From Pseudopithomyces maydicus (lineage: Eukaryota > Ascomycota > Dothideomycetes > Pleosporales > Didymosphaeriaceae): 64,000 nucleotides of DNA. The DNA is taken from positions 310,001-374,000 of the forward strand of contig JANTUC010000005.1 of assembly GCA_026873275.1 (NCBI GenBank), in the 5' to 3' direction. This document shows, piece after piece, positions 22,938 through 34,665 of the stretch; position 1 is the stretch's first letter; every line of letters begins with the position of its first letter. Made by a program: the position numbers and the translations under genes. The notes under the pieces are model-generated. The model ran no database searches. It saw only the letters and a program-made list of their open reading frames with translations, and was not told the DNA's origin.

Positions 22938-23756
22938 TGTGTATCAGTGAGAGCCTCAGAGACTGGTCGGCTTCCATACCAAGGTTGCACCACTGTGTTT
23001 TAGTATGATAATGGAAGGAGATCAAAGGGCAAAATGAGGCTTCTAGTCGCAGATCTGAGGCTTACCAGTGGAGCCACGCCTTCGCTGGTGTGGTATGGGA
23101 GGACGACAGTTACCGCAGAGCAGCTCTTTGGCAGGCACCCCCAAGGCAGATAGATATGCGTGCGCTCTGATGAGTTGGCCTATTGACCGCCTGAAGGTTT
23201 TGCAGGCAGGGCCTGGGTTAGAGTGCCGACGGGGTCAGGCTGAGGCATGTGTCACCTCGATTCGTAAGAGGTAAGAGGCGGAAAGCACGCCCCCGCCCCC
23301 GGCTGACTTCCCATAGCCTGATAATGGGGACCCGATGGGAGCAAACTCTACTTCGATGCACTAGCCTCGTGATCAGTCGCCCAACTCCGTTCGAGTTACA
23401 CTATTTGCGCATGGGATTGCGACAATGTATTTGTGAGGCTGGCTACAGGCGTCACTGATTTACGAAGAAACCAAATAGCGTGTTCTTGAAAAGACCTCTT
23501 GTATATAAGATATGCGAACCTTCACTAGAAAAGCAAAGAAAAAATGTCATTATGATAGTGCGCCACATGAAGAAAAAAGCAGAACACCGACATCGCTACA
23601 CAACACCAATCTAAAGCCCGGAGATGTAGGTATCATGCAGTGAACCAACCCCGGATCAAGGATCAAACACGAATCATGTGCAACCACCTGTCAAAGCAGA
23701 AAGAAATTCCAACTCAAGCAGCGACGGATGGCGGGTAGTCATATTCTATAATACCT
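22938..23756. other. Intergenic region
   Basis: 820 bp upstream of the DUF6594 gene and downstream of the next minus-strand gene. Short plus-strand frames (23068-23458) have no signature. A TATA-like TATATAAGATA lies near 23502. Nothing else seen. Confidence 0.35.
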
Positions 23757-24500
23757 TCACAATGTCATATCAGTCGCCTGATTTAAAAAAGCAATTACTT
23801 GAAGCTCACCTCGCGCGTTTCGACGCCATCTGTAGTGCCTCCCAGAACTAGCGTCCCAGATCCATTCACTCCAATCGGTCGCTTGGGTAGTATACCCAGA
23901 TGGCTCTTGATAAGAACGCGAAGAAGAGGCCTCTGAAGTGGTTGAGCTATAATGGGCCAGACTATCATTTCGAACAGGATACGAAGGCACGCTTGACGCC
24001 TGTGACGCATAATAATTACTCGTCGACGACCGTGAAGTGGTATTTACGGTGTTTGGATATCCTCTATCGGACTGGTATGAGTTTGTTGTAGCCGAAGCAT
24101 ATCCTGGTGACGCATTCTGGGAGGATGACTGGCTACTACCATAGTTGGAAGGGCGGTTTGGCGTATAAACAAGGTTTGCTGGTCCTCCTTGGGTGTGTTG
24201 ATAATCTGTAAATCTTGAGTAGCAGCTCGCAACGAGCGTCTATCGTGATACGACTTACATGTGGTATTGCTCAGAGGCATCGAGCGAGACGAGGAGGGCT
24301 GTGGCGCCAATCGGTCATTTTCTGGCGGCCACTGCTGATTCTCAGAAGACCATCGGTTGCCTCGAACAAGACTACTTACATCATCTGGAGCATCTGGGTC
24401 TGGGTCAGTCACTGGTTGCTTGTAGCTATATGTCCTATCCTGTTGCCAGTCAGCGTGCGCGATGTGCCTTCTTAGTGAGACTCACAGGCCGGTACGACAT
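23757..24500 (-). CDS. Small fungal protein of unknown function, Ser/Tyr/Asn-rich
   Basis: Exons 24500-24486, 24439-24380, about 24331-24259 and 24205-23757 are joined by introns of about 46-53 bp; the first exon encodes M-S-Y-R-P. The middle is low-complexity Ser/Asn/Tyr/Gln, likely disordered. The C-terminus carries W-S-E-W-I-W-D-A-S-S-G-R-H-Y-R-W-R, a WD-like aromatic motif found at the end of several uncharacterised filamentous-fungal proteins. There is no signal peptide or membrane segment. An upstream start is possible. Confidence 0.6.
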
Positions 24501-25722
24501 GGCTCTCCATATACGTGAGCATGCAGATAGTTCCACTGAAAACCACGACGATAGGTCTCAGCTCATCGCCGTTAGCGCGCCAATACTTGAATCAGAGAAG
24601 CCTGGTGAAGAAAGGTGATGCCCGACCAAAACCAGCAGGGCTGAAGACGCGCAAGGTCGACGCTCCTACGCACCTGCCACCGACCAAAGCCGGTGAGATT
24701 AATTACCGAAGCGAGAAGCAGTCGAGCAGGGCGGCAGCGACGCAGGCTGGATCCCATTGACCCGAGCGATAACGTCCACGAGCTTGAGGATTGCTACTGT
24801 CATGCCTACCGCGTATTGAAGCAGTTGCCTGATTGCCTCATGTGCGGCTTCCAAGCTGGCGGCCATGCACGAATAGATCGCCTCGTGTGAGTTTGGAGCA
24901 GAGCTGCGTCCCAGACGCGAGGCATGTGAGCAGCACGAGTCCAATAGCGGGGTAACAGCAAGGCAATGCACGTCACGGTGTGTTGCACAAGGCTGAAAGC
25001 TACCATTTCACCCTGGTCGTATGGTATGAAGGCTGTGATAGGTTGGTCTCATTAACCGGAGGGATGTAGAAACAGAGCCGCATTGCTCGTTGGGACGGTG
25101 ATAAAATAAAGTATTTTTGACCGGAAAAGTTCTGATTTTGAATGAACACGGCAGCTTTAGCCCTGGAATGCATTGAAAAAGAGAATTAAATGTACTCGTC
25201 AAGCTAATATCGTCGTAGGCGCACTGGATCTGCACGATGTTAACTCTCTCTTCAAGTTTTGATCGATTCGTCCCATTATATTGTGTATAAAAGATCGAGG
25301 CAACAAAATTCACGGCTTCTAAAGTAAATACTAGCCTTAAGAACAATGAAAATAATGAAATCTCCTATGAATAGCTCTTAACAGTGTGCTCCCAGTGGGA
25401 GAGGAAACACGTCGAGGTGGACAAAGTGGGCATGGAGTACGACGGAATCTCTATGCTCTCAATAAATCCAATCTACAAGGCGATTGTGATATATAGCATC
25501 GATGATGAATTAGTGCTCAACCGAATATGCGGCCAAAGAATAAGACCCAGCACGGAGAGAAGTCGGATTTAAGGCAGGTGGTCTGAGCTCCCAAGCGCGT
25601 CCTATGACCGCATCGTACCATCTGGAATCAAGCAATGCGCGTTTCCAAGGCATTCGTCTTGAGCTTCTACCATGCCTCAGCTTCCAATCCAATTACTCAG
25701 ATACCACGACAGGTAACCCAAA
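24501..25722. other. Region without a supportable gene model
   Basis: About 1.2 kb. Several overlapping minus-strand frames of 60-110 codons (24572-25006, 25008-25346) might be pieces of an exon-rich gene, and GTAGGC/GTAATT donor-like words occur, but I could not assemble a consistent model or recognise a domain. Left unassigned. Confidence 0.3.
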
Positions 25723-26515
25723 ATGGTGCTCGATCTCCTCACACTCGCCGCAATCCCCACCGCCATCGGCGCCTCGGAAGCCGTACACCAACAACGCCTA
25801 CTGGACGAAGAAGCCGAATCGGACGAACGCCAGGCCCCATTCTACCTCGATATATTCTGCGACGCGAAGTCGAGTAAGCGCGATGAGGTGCACGATGCCA
25901 TTGTAGTACTCAAGGACGGAAAGGTAGGACGTGCCTCTTTTTTCAATAAAAAAGTTCGCAATCATCTACTAACAAGACACAACAAATTAGCTACGATTAT
26001 GGCCCAAAGACCCTGACACAGGTCTCCCGAAAAAGGGACCAAAAGACGAGTCAGCACCGCATCCATTCACGGGTTTCTACCTCCCCTTCCCCACCGAAGA
26101 CCTCCCGCACCGCCCTATACCAGCGCCGCCTATCCTCGGCCTCGTGAGCACCGTGCCAGGCTCGCCGGATATAAAGGGCAAATCGAAGGCGGAGAAACCG
26201 AAGCTCAATTGGATATATGCGGATAAAAATACGCGGGAGCTGCGTTATGGCCCTCGTGCGGTGGCACGAGAGCATGTCATAGGGCCCTGGGATTGGACTG
26301 AGGACGATGAGCAAGGGCTGACGCTGGACGATGAGGAATGCCTTGTGGCGGTGGAAGAGGAGGAGGATGCGGGTGGATATGGGTGGGCGGTGTACTGGGA
26401 TGAGGATGATGACCGATTGAAGGAGCGGGGGATCGCAAAGAAGCATAGGGTTTTACGGTGTAGTTTGGAGCGCCGGCTTGTGGAGGAGGACCGAAGGAAG
26501 TTCGACGTGGAATGA
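25723..26515 (+). CDS. Conserved fungal protein of unknown function
   Basis: Exons 25723-25923 and 25991-26515 flank a 67 bp intron and give about 241 residues. Order of conserved blocks: A-P-F-Y-L-D-I-F-C-D, V-V-L-K-D-G-K at the splice site, F-T-G-F-Y-L-P-F-P, L-N-W-I-Y-A-D-K, R-Y-G-P-R, V-I-G-P-W-D-W-T-E-D-D and R-V-L-R-C-S-L-E-R-R-L. This is a widespread uncharacterised Pezizomycotina family. It has no signal peptide and is acidic near the C-terminus, so probably cytosolic. The function is unknown. Confidence 0.75.
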
Positions 26516-26601
26516 TCGAAACTCGACCAAAAAAACCATATACCAGCGCCTACTCACATTTCCCTTCTACGTGTCCAGCTACTAAATACCTTTTTATTTC
26601 C

Positions 26602-27472
26602 TCACCCGCTTCTCGCTCCGTAAGAGAATGGTCCCTCCTCGCACCCTTGCTCCCCACACTTCGTAATATCGAACAACCACCCCGGATCCCTACACTGCCT
26701 CCTACTCCCGTATCCAAAACTCCCCCACCCACTCCCATCCCCCTCGCTCGTCTCCATCGTATCATCCGCCCCACACAACACACTCTGCCTCAAATAATCA
26801 AGACACCGCCCCCACTCAGTCACCCCATCCAACCCATCCAAATAAATAGCATCTTTCCTCTTCCCCCTCCTTCCCCCACCCCCCGCGACACCGCCATCCG
26901 TATCCGATACAAGCACTCCAACTGATGAAACATCCCGAACCTCACCCTCTCCGCCTTCCCATCTGGCCGCCCAAGCGCAGTCCGCATGTACATGTACCCA
27001 TCACTCTTACCCAGCATATCTTTCCAATCGCCGTCGTAGACACCATCGAGGCTCTCGAACGCATCGTCACGCTGGAAGCTCGCCTCATGCGTGCGGTAGC
27101 ACGTGTAATTCCGCCCGAGCTCGCTCACGCGATACGCGTCGTGGGGCGTGGTGGCGTAGATTCTGCCGCGGGTGTCGAAGAGGAGGAAGGCGTTGATGAG
27201 CAGGGAGAGGAGGAGCAGGAGGGAGGCGAGGAGGAGCCAGTTTGTGCGGGGTGCTGGGGGGAGGAATCTGCCCAGTGGACGCGAGGTCGGCGTGGTTTAC
27301 GTTTGGGCGGTGGAGGTGTGGCGGGGGAGGGGTTATCGAGGGCTTCGTCTTGGGCGGGGAGACTGCGGTAGGAAGGGGGTGCAGCGAAAAGGGCAGGTAC
27401 GAGGTTATGTTTGATATGGATGATGCGATGGTTTTCTTGGGAGATGGTGGAATGGGGGTAGAGAGAATTCAT
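26602..27472 (-). pseudogene. Degenerate UstYa-like (DUF3328) gene with frame breaks
   Basis: Three reading-frame segments on the minus strand together resemble a DUF3328 protein: a proline-rich cytosolic N-terminus from 27472, a strong transmembrane segment (W-L-L-L-A-S-L-L-L-L-L) followed by R-G-R-I-Y-A-T, a middle part with M-F-H-Q-L-E-C-L, and a C-terminal part with C-L-D-Y-L-R-Q-S-V-L-C-G-A-D. The frame breaks at the G run 27256-27261 and again in G runs around 26868-26890. The catalytic H-x-x-H-C motifs are eroded: the first reads H-Q-L-E-C, and in the second the histidines before C-L-D-Y are missing. So even if the breaks are sequence errors, it is probably not an active UstYa-type oxidase. 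It is 19 kb from the intact UstYa-like gene. Confidence 0.55.
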
Positions 27473-27874
27473 CGTGGTAAGGGGATGGGAGGTTGAGGAG
27501 GCCGCTGTCTAAGCTTTGGGTGCTTTGTGTGCGGTTGTGGTGGAGGGGGATGGTGGAAGGCATGGCGGAGGACGATGCATTTTTCGCATGCGATTTGGGG
27601 GTTGACATCAACAATTGTATGGCAACTATGAGATGGAACTAGTGTTTATTCAGGGCTGCATTCGGCCGTGGCCTGTTGTGGCTAGGACTCTCTTGTTCAT
27701 TGTTGCGGCGGTATGTCAACCTCCTTTCATCACAACGTGCATGCAACCATCAATGATAACGTGGATGAGTGACAAGAAAAAGAGCTAATATCGCATGAGT
27801 GTATTATTCTAGTTGTATCTGTATCTATCTCAGCCGATCATCTCTATAGTGTTCAATCAATCAATCGATTGGCC
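27473..27874. other. Intergenic region
   Basis: 400 bp upstream of the degenerate UstYa-like gene. A minus-strand frame (27614-27473) continues upstream and could be extra N-terminal coding sequence, but it has no signature. Confidence 0.3.
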
Positions 27875-28838
27875 TTATTCCTGACCAGCCACTGGCGCCA
27901 ACGCCTCATCGTCCAAGAAGTCATTGACGAGCTTCGAAAACTGCGCAGCATACTGGTACAGGAACCCATGTCCCGAGTCCGGATACAAATGCAGCTGAGC
28001 ATTCGCCTTTCGCAACTTCTGATACATCACGATGCTATTCGCCGTCGGCATCAACAAATCGTCATCGCCTAGAAAATCGCCTCGTCAGCACCCCATCCAC
28101 ACATTCAAGGAGGATAAAACCTTTTAAACTCACCATTCGCAATCAACACCGGCATCGTCAGTTCTTCCAACCTGTCAAATGACCCCTCATTCACCTTCCC
28201 CTCATCCATAAAATTAGCATACGCCGACCCCTGCCTCCCCGCCCCTTCCACCCCCACAAAATCCACCCTCTCCGCCCTCGCCCTCCCAATCCTCTCAAAC
28301 GACCTCTCCCCCTCCCCCTGACTCCTCTCACTCGGCCCAAAAAAGCTCTTCAGAAACCCCGCCCTGTGCTCCGCCTCCGTAACCGCACTACTTATCATGC
28401 CGAACGGGCCCAGGTCCTCCGCTTGCCGCACGCCCTCGCCCGCGCTCGGCATCGTGCCCGCGAGAACGAGGCGTCTGACTAGGCCCTTCGGCGCGTTGAG
28501 CGCGATCATCTGCGCGGCGCAGCCGCCCATGCTGAAGCCTAGGACGTCGACCTGCGGGAGGCGCAGGGCGGCGAAGAAGTCGAGGACGATTTGGGCCCAG
28601 GCGGCGAAGGTGGGGGGGATGGTGCCGGAGGAGCGGCCGACGCCGGCGCTGTCGAGGAGGAGGATGGGGCGCGTGGCGGCGAGGGGGTTGATGAAGGTGG
28701 GGTCCCAGTGGTCCATGGTGCCGCGGTAGTGCATGTGGAGGAAGAGGGGGTGCCGGTGGAGCGGCCGAAGCGGCGGTAGGCGAATTGGGTGTTGTTGATG
28801 GTGATGTGGTGAGTTTCGGCGGTTTCGTAGAGGGCCAT
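27875..28838 (-). CDS. Alpha/beta hydrolase with one frame break
   Basis: Two exons (28838-28134 and 28068-27875) flank a 65 bp intron. The protein has the alpha/beta hydrolase order: D-S-A-G-V-G-R-S-S-G after strand 4, nucleophile elbow G-F-S-M-G-G, L-V-L-A-G-T after it, V-L-I-A-N-G at the splice site with D-D-D-L-L after, and the catalytic histidine in D-S-G-H-G-F. That set fits an esterase or peroxidase-like hydrolase. The frame breaks at the five-G run 28746-28750, between residues about 30 and 35. Before and after it the sequence fits the family in frames one base apart. An alternative start is at 28850. Substrate unknown. Confidence 0.8.
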
Positions 28839-28850
28839 TGGGGGGAGCAT

Positions 28851-30998
28851 GGTGGTGGGAGGTGGTTGTTTACTGGGAGAGGGTTTGGAATTAGTGGTTA
28901 GTGATGGGACGAGGAAGTTGGAGTGTGAGGTGATGAATTGTGAAGGTTGATTGATTTTAGACTTATATATGGCTCTGCGGGTGACTTGCGCAGGAATCGT
29001 CTGTGTGAACGATTATCTCTGAAGCTGACCATGGTACATCTCCTGTGTGTAATCCATACACTGGGTGACAGCATACACGGAAAAGGATTAGTACACTTAG
29101 GGACCAGAGTCGCAAAACGTTTACGTGACTAGGCAGCAGGGCATGGGTGACGGGGACCATATGTGGTTAGCAGAACGATAGGACCATGTCGGGTTTGGTA
29201 GTATTGAGGCTGGAGAGCAATGGCACTGGGGACGGTAGTGGGGACGTGCTCGCTGACGATGTTGTCCAGTGTTTGGGTTGATGAGTATGCGGCGGTGATC
29301 AGCCTCGGCTGTACTGTGCGGATACGAACAAAAATGTAATCGGAAACGACTGCAGCGGAGTGAAGGAAACAAGGATGCGTAATCTTTAATGTTTTGTAGC
29401 AGCTCCATACATGGCTGAGAATCCCTAGCTAGCTGGCTCCGATCGTATCAGCATGGGCTACACTGTAGTGAGGGTAAAGCGCTCATAGCAGGTGGGCGTG
29501 TGTTGGATGATGTTGTTTGACGGTCGGCAGGCTGCCATTCGCGATGCAGTCACAGACCGTGATGCAGTGTGGCCCGTGGACGCGATCAGACCACGCCACA
29601 CCCAATTTTGGTCAAGGCAGCCGTGCCAGGTCACATGATAGTCACATGACAACTTGGCTACCACTAGCGCCTTGGCTCCAAAACATGTATATAAGCCGCC
29701 GCCCTCTCTGCCTCCTCTTCCTCCCGCATACTTACCTTCTTGAGGTCTCCTGAGCTCAAGTATTCAGAGACCAGTCGTTCTCGCCTGCATTGCACAGCGC
29801 GGAGCTGGGAGCGACTTCAGTCTCCTTCGGGGGCCTGATCGGGGCAATTTTTGCTGGTCACACACATCTTACCTTTTCATTGTTGCCGAGCTGCTGGCGA
29901 GGCGCGAGGAAGAGCTGAATCAGATCAGTGTTACGTCATCTGAGAATGTTGCCATGAAGTTCTGGTCTGCCCAGAAAGGTCTCTTTCTTTGTGCCGTCCA
30001 CCCAAGTCTCTGTTTCACGGCAAATCTCGGAATCTGTTGCCACACGTGCTATCCGACTGTATCCCATCTGTTCCCAGAAGTTGTAAGCCCCGTGAATTCT
30101 TGTCTCATATCCACCAATCTTCGCTTTGGCTCAAGCCTACGATGACGCACCTTGCTAACGTTAATAACACTTCACGTTAGTGGCTGAAACCAGACACGAT
30201 TTTTTTCTAAATTCCCACTTCCTGAAAGACGGAAGACGGGACCTCAGCTAGGTGATGACGTGAAATATGAAGAACCTTGGAAGGTTCCTAGGCTCCAAGG
30301 TTGGAACGAGAAGTGGTTTCTCGATCCAATCGCGACGGCTGCCACGCGCTTTCCATCATTCAATCACGGCGTCCGCACAAAGGCCATCACCTAGAGGGAA
30401 TGTTGTGCGATGTCTGTACCAGGTACTGAAGGGACATTCGTGCTGCGAAACTGATCTGGTGTTGCCACGTCTGTTCTCTCACAGAAGGCGCACTTGGATG
30501 TCCCTCTCGTCCCTATTGCTTGGCGCCTTGCGACCACATCTTTTCGAATCCCTTCCAAGCTCAATCACTACGAGCTCAATCCATCAAGTCTACTTTATGG
30601 TGTCTTTGTCGTGCTTAGATTCTTGCATAAAAGTACTATCCTTTTTTACTACAGGGCGTGCTTTACTCCTACTTGCAATCCACAATTTTATTCACCTGGT
30701 TTATATAAATAAATCTTCTATCAGCCCCTACTTCACAATAAACTCTTCCATATAATTTTAATCTTCATATTAAACTACTATCGTAGTCTTAATAGATATA
30801 ATAGCTTTATTTTACTGATAAAAAGTAAGAAACTAAATTAAAATCATTAAAAAAATTTATTTTAATTCCTCCTTTACATAAGGTATAAATACATTTAATT
30901 ATATAAGACCTCTACACTATTATTCTAATATATTATAAGTACGACCCCTCCTCGCTTCTATATAAATCATTAGACGCTATTTACTAATTCTCATTCAC
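28851..30998. other. Gene-poor stretch left of the ETP cluster
   Basis: About 2.1 kb without a supportable gene. It contains a promoter-like TATATAAG at 29688-29695 followed by a CT-rich stretch, but the reading frames after it (29954-30180, 30267-30755) show no signature. The last 250 bp (about 30710-30960) is strikingly AT-rich, with many TTTAAT/TATAA words, as seen in RIP-degraded repeat DNA. It marks the left border of the secondary-metabolite block. Confidence 0.5.
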
Positions 30999-31009
30999 TC
31001 GGTATCCGA
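30999..31009. promoter_or_regulatory. TCGGN3CCGA palindrome
   Basis: Reads TCGGTATCCGA, 140 bp upstream of the UMTA-type methyltransferase start. It matches the known GliZ-type ETP cluster regulator site exactly. Confidence 0.7.
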
Positions 31010-31148
31010 CAAGACAAAAGTAGCCGAGCTTGAATACATAACTTTAATATGGCCTCAAGAGGCGATATCAAGATAACAGGAAAATAGAATAACTGCACCA
31101 TTAGACCTGCGAGTAGGTTCCAACATACTCCAAACTTCGAACTCTAAG

Positions 31149-32126
31149 ATGTCTGCCCTTAAGAATGACAACAGAACCGCTCATGCCGCAGCCAAGGACG
31201 ATTATTTCATGGCTAGCAATGATGAGGCGCAACGATTGTCCAACCAGCACTGGGTGATCAAAGACGCAATGCCCGGGGGCAATCTTGTATGCGCCCCTAT
31301 CGACATGTCACGTGGCCATCTGCACATACTGGACTCGGGGACTGCAGACGGTACGATTGATCATCACACACAACGTTCCAGCCAACATTGACCTCAGCTT
31401 AGGTACATGGGTCCTTGACCTGAACAAAGAAACAGGCGGTCATCATCAATTTGTCGGCACGGATGTGCTTGCGACACAACTTCCAACGAATTACCCCCAA
31501 AACACCACATTCCATCCTCAAAATATCAATAATAGATGGCCCGAAGAATATATCCAGTCTTTCGACCTCGTTCATCAGCGACTCACGCTGCCATTTGCAG
31601 GAAACAGATGTAAAGAGTCGTTATTCGCACTCATGGATATGGTCAAGCCTGGCGGGTGGATCCAACTAATGGAGGGCACCTTGTTGACTCCAGAACCGGT
31701 GGAGAGAAACCCATGCATGCACGACTACCTCAAAATCGTTCGTGCCATATATATAAGCCTGGGTGCGCCACTCACGTTGAGCATAGACATCCCGAAATGG
31801 TTGGAGGAAGGCGGTTTCGTGAATGTGGAGACTCGGGAGATTCATGTTCAGATGGGCGCAAGCAACAAAGACGCTGACCTAGGAAGAAAGGGGGCATTAA
31901 CGCAAAGGCTTGCGGCGATGGGCATGGTTGAAGCCGCTAGGAGTAAGTATTTTTTTGTTATTGCGTATTCTCATTTTAATAACATTGTTCAATTTTAGAG
32001 CTCGATACGCTACCGATAAAGGAGGAATCCCTGAACACCTTTGTAGAGGATTTCAGTCAGGAGTTGAGCGAAAAAGGTGCTTGTTTCCCGATCATGGCTA
32101 TATGGGCGCAGAGGAAGGCCGCCTAG
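31149..32126 (+). CDS. UMTA/LaeA-type SAM methyltransferase of the ETP cluster
   Basis: Exons 31149-31350, 31403-31942 and 31999-32126 give 289 residues. The protein is a class I SAM methyltransferase of the fungal UMTA type. The SAM-binding motif I is H-I-L-D-S-G-T-A-D-G-T-W across the first splice site (family form L-D-x-G-T-G-T-G-x-W). Later come F-D-L-V-H-Q-R-L, V-K-P-G-G-W-I-Q-L-M-E and a C-terminal E-E-S-L-N-T-F-V. In ETP clusters, relatives such as GliN methylate the diketopiperazine amide nitrogen, so an N-methyl role is plausible here. Leftmost gene with the cluster promoter motif. Confidence 0.82.
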
Positions 32127-32748
32127 GCAGTGATATTTAGCTACAGCACCATAGTTTACTCCACGATGCTTCACATACTCGATTGTAATGTGCATCAATT
32201 CTATCTGTGTTATACCTTACTGTCGTATCTAATTCCTCTGAGGTACGTCATAATTCTAGTCACACTGGCACATGATATCAGCCACGTGTATGAGAATACT
32301 CCTTCGTGGCAACTAGGCTTGTCGTGGCGTAGAAAATAGGTTGTGATGATGAAATGGGTCTGATTCGGGGACGATTTGACTCGATGATGGTGTTGCTACC
32401 TGCCAGTGAAACCACGATATGCGGGAGTTGCCCACCCACAAGGAGCGCAGAGGAGAACCGCAAGTCTGTGAGATGATAAGCTTGCTAGCTAAAGAAGCGG
32501 TATCTGGTCGTGGTGACAGCGAGAGCGATTTGGCGAGACTGCGAATGGTGCCGCCGTTGCAAGCAGTCTAATCGCAACGCGCGCACTCGTGCAGTCAAAA
32601 TCGAAGATGCCAATGATGATAATAGCGCTCAAGGACAAGATAACGTGCTGGGGGTGTCTAGATCGTGTTGTTGTAGGGAATCTTACAATGTCGTTTCGTC
32701 TTCGACGTTTTGACAACTCGCTTAGGATGCTCACTCGCTTGGAACACA
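32127..32748. other. Convergent intergenic region
   Basis: 620 bp between the 3' ends of the methyltransferase and dipeptidase genes. A plus-strand frame at 32589-32906 runs into the dipeptidase antisense and has no signature. No promoter palindrome, as expected for a convergent gap. Confidence 0.35.
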
Positions 32749-34386
32749 TTACCGAAGACCTTCAGTTGCCGCAACGTTCATACGCTGATTGGAGTTCTGA
32801 AACCACACTTTTTCTAGCCCATCTTCAAGAGGCACCATCGTATCTTGAAGTCTTCTTGCGACAGCCTCCACCTCCCGCCAGACTCTTAAGAGATTTCCGC
32901 CAATAATTTTACCACAATCCTCTTCGCTAACTCCTTGTTTCAAAAGTTCTCCCACCAACGCCGGAAATTTACTTACATCTTCTAACCCCCGTGGTCCGCT
33001 ATCAATACCATCGAAATCAGATCCAAACCCAACATGGTCATATCCAATCAAGTCTCCTATATAAGTGATGTGCTTCACAACCTGCTGCAATGTCGCATTT
33101 TGAGCGTAAAGAGTTGGTAGACTAGACGGGTCTGTGTCGTTCTTTTCGCATGAGATGAAATTTGGATTGAAATTCACCATCACTAGAGAATTCCGCCTTT
33201 TTACCATATGCAAGACATCATCAGGAACGTTACGAGGGTGCGGGCATATCGCGAATGCGGAGCTGTGGCTGAAGATTGGAGGAGCAAGACTTCCATTCCA
33301 CCTGCTTGTCCCATGCTGCGATCCTTGTAACACGTGACGCATAGTATTTGCGCTGACGTGAGATAGATCCACAATCATCCCTATCCTATTCATTTCTGCG
33401 ACCATCTCCTGGCCAGCGGGACTTATACCTCCCCATAACGGAGTTGCAACAACAGATTCTGTTTTTCCATCTTGCGAAGTGGCTACTTCTACCAGTGCGG
33501 CATCCGCATAAGCATTGTGGCAGTTCCAGGTCAAAGTGGCATAGCGCACACCGAGGGCGTAGTATAGCCGGAGCAGAGAGGGAGAGTTCCCAATCTGATG
33601 AAGGCCTTCGATGGCGAGCAGTGCAATGAATCGTTCTTCATTGAACGCGGATCGAGCTTGCGACTCGGTGGTGACCAGACTGAAATATTTTGGATATTGG
33701 GACGACATTCGTTTAAAGAGATCTATCTGCTCGAGTGTAGCTCGGATGGCTGAATCCAAAGATCAGTATACATCATAGTGTCGTGCCAACGGAATTTCGA
33801 ACCAGTCTAGCTCGTGAGAAAATGGACACTAACCTTCTTCGTAGTTTTCGTTCTCAAAATCCAGACTGCCATTTTTTGGGCACGGCACAAATGCACTCCA
33901 AAATGTTCCACCCATTTGACTTTTTGATAGACGCGGTATATCTACCTGGTGTTCAAACCCCCCATTCTCAAAGGATCGCCTGAATTTTTCGCCATAGATG
34001 TGATTTAAGTAGAACAGACGTATAACTATCAAAAGATCATTATGGCCATCTACCAAAATGTAAGTTAACGAAAATTCTATCCAAAGGTCGCTGACCCAGA
34101 GTATGGAACAGGAAAAGAGGATAAAGATTGAATTACCTATGAGAGGATTCCCCTGTAGTATTCGATCTACGCCGTCTTGAATGAAAGATTTCGACCCTAC
34201 ACCTGAATACTGGGGATGCGATAGTGTCGAAAACTCCTGTTGTTGCTGATTGAAATGAAGAAACCCGAAAAGTACCGCCAGAAGAAAGCAGAATGAGAGC
34301 AGAACCCGTGATTTACCAAGCCACACAACGAAAGCAGTTGGCTCGGGCGATGTATTCCCTGGAGATATCACGCAATTTTTACCCAT
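32749..34386 (-). CDS. Membrane dipeptidase (peptidase M19), GliJ/SirJ-like
   Basis: Exons 34386-34137, 34049-33834 and 33749-32749 (introns 87 and 84 bp) give 488 residues. An N-terminal transmembrane anchor (L-L-S-F-C-F-L-L-A-V-L-F) precedes the renal-dipeptidase fold. Zinc ligand motifs are visible: D-G-H-N-D-L, A-I-E-G-L-H, D-L-S-H-V-S, the F-S-H-S-S-A segment and G-F-G-S-D-F-D-G. In ETP biosynthesis GliJ removes the glycine residues from the bis-glutathione adduct after GliK action. It shares a divergent promoter carrying one TCGGN3CCGA site with the next P450. Confidence 0.92.
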
Positions 34387-34499
34387 TGCGCGAGCGCAAG
34401 GAAATGATTAGTGTAGGATTAAAGAGAAAACGCGTAAATTTGCGGTTTTTCGATATCCATTGTAACCGAGTAAATGTAAAGAAGTGATCTTGCTCGACG

Positions 34500-34510
34500 T
34501 CGGTGACCGA
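34500..34510. promoter_or_regulatory. TCGGN3CCGA palindrome, shared promoter
   Basis: Reads TCGGTGACCGA in the 279 bp between the divergent dipeptidase and P450 starts. Perfect match to the ETP regulator site. Confidence 0.75.
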
Positions 34511-34665
34511 CACTGACCGTGCCAAGCGGGCCTCTGGATAAGCGTATCCGAATCCTCGTATGATCATGTTGCGATGAGCGCTAAGTGGGTCAGTCCTTAG
34601 AGAAGACCTTTTCGCCTGCAATTGATACTTTGCAATCGCGATTTTTAGTGTGCTGCGCATTAGAC

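Noticed and set aside
24572..25346. Possible exon-rich minus-strand gene
   Set aside because: Splice-like words exist but no consistent frame or recognisable domain could be built.
30267..30755. 162-codon plus-strand frame left of the cluster
   Set aside because: No domain, no splice-consistent neighbour, runs into AT-rich DNA.
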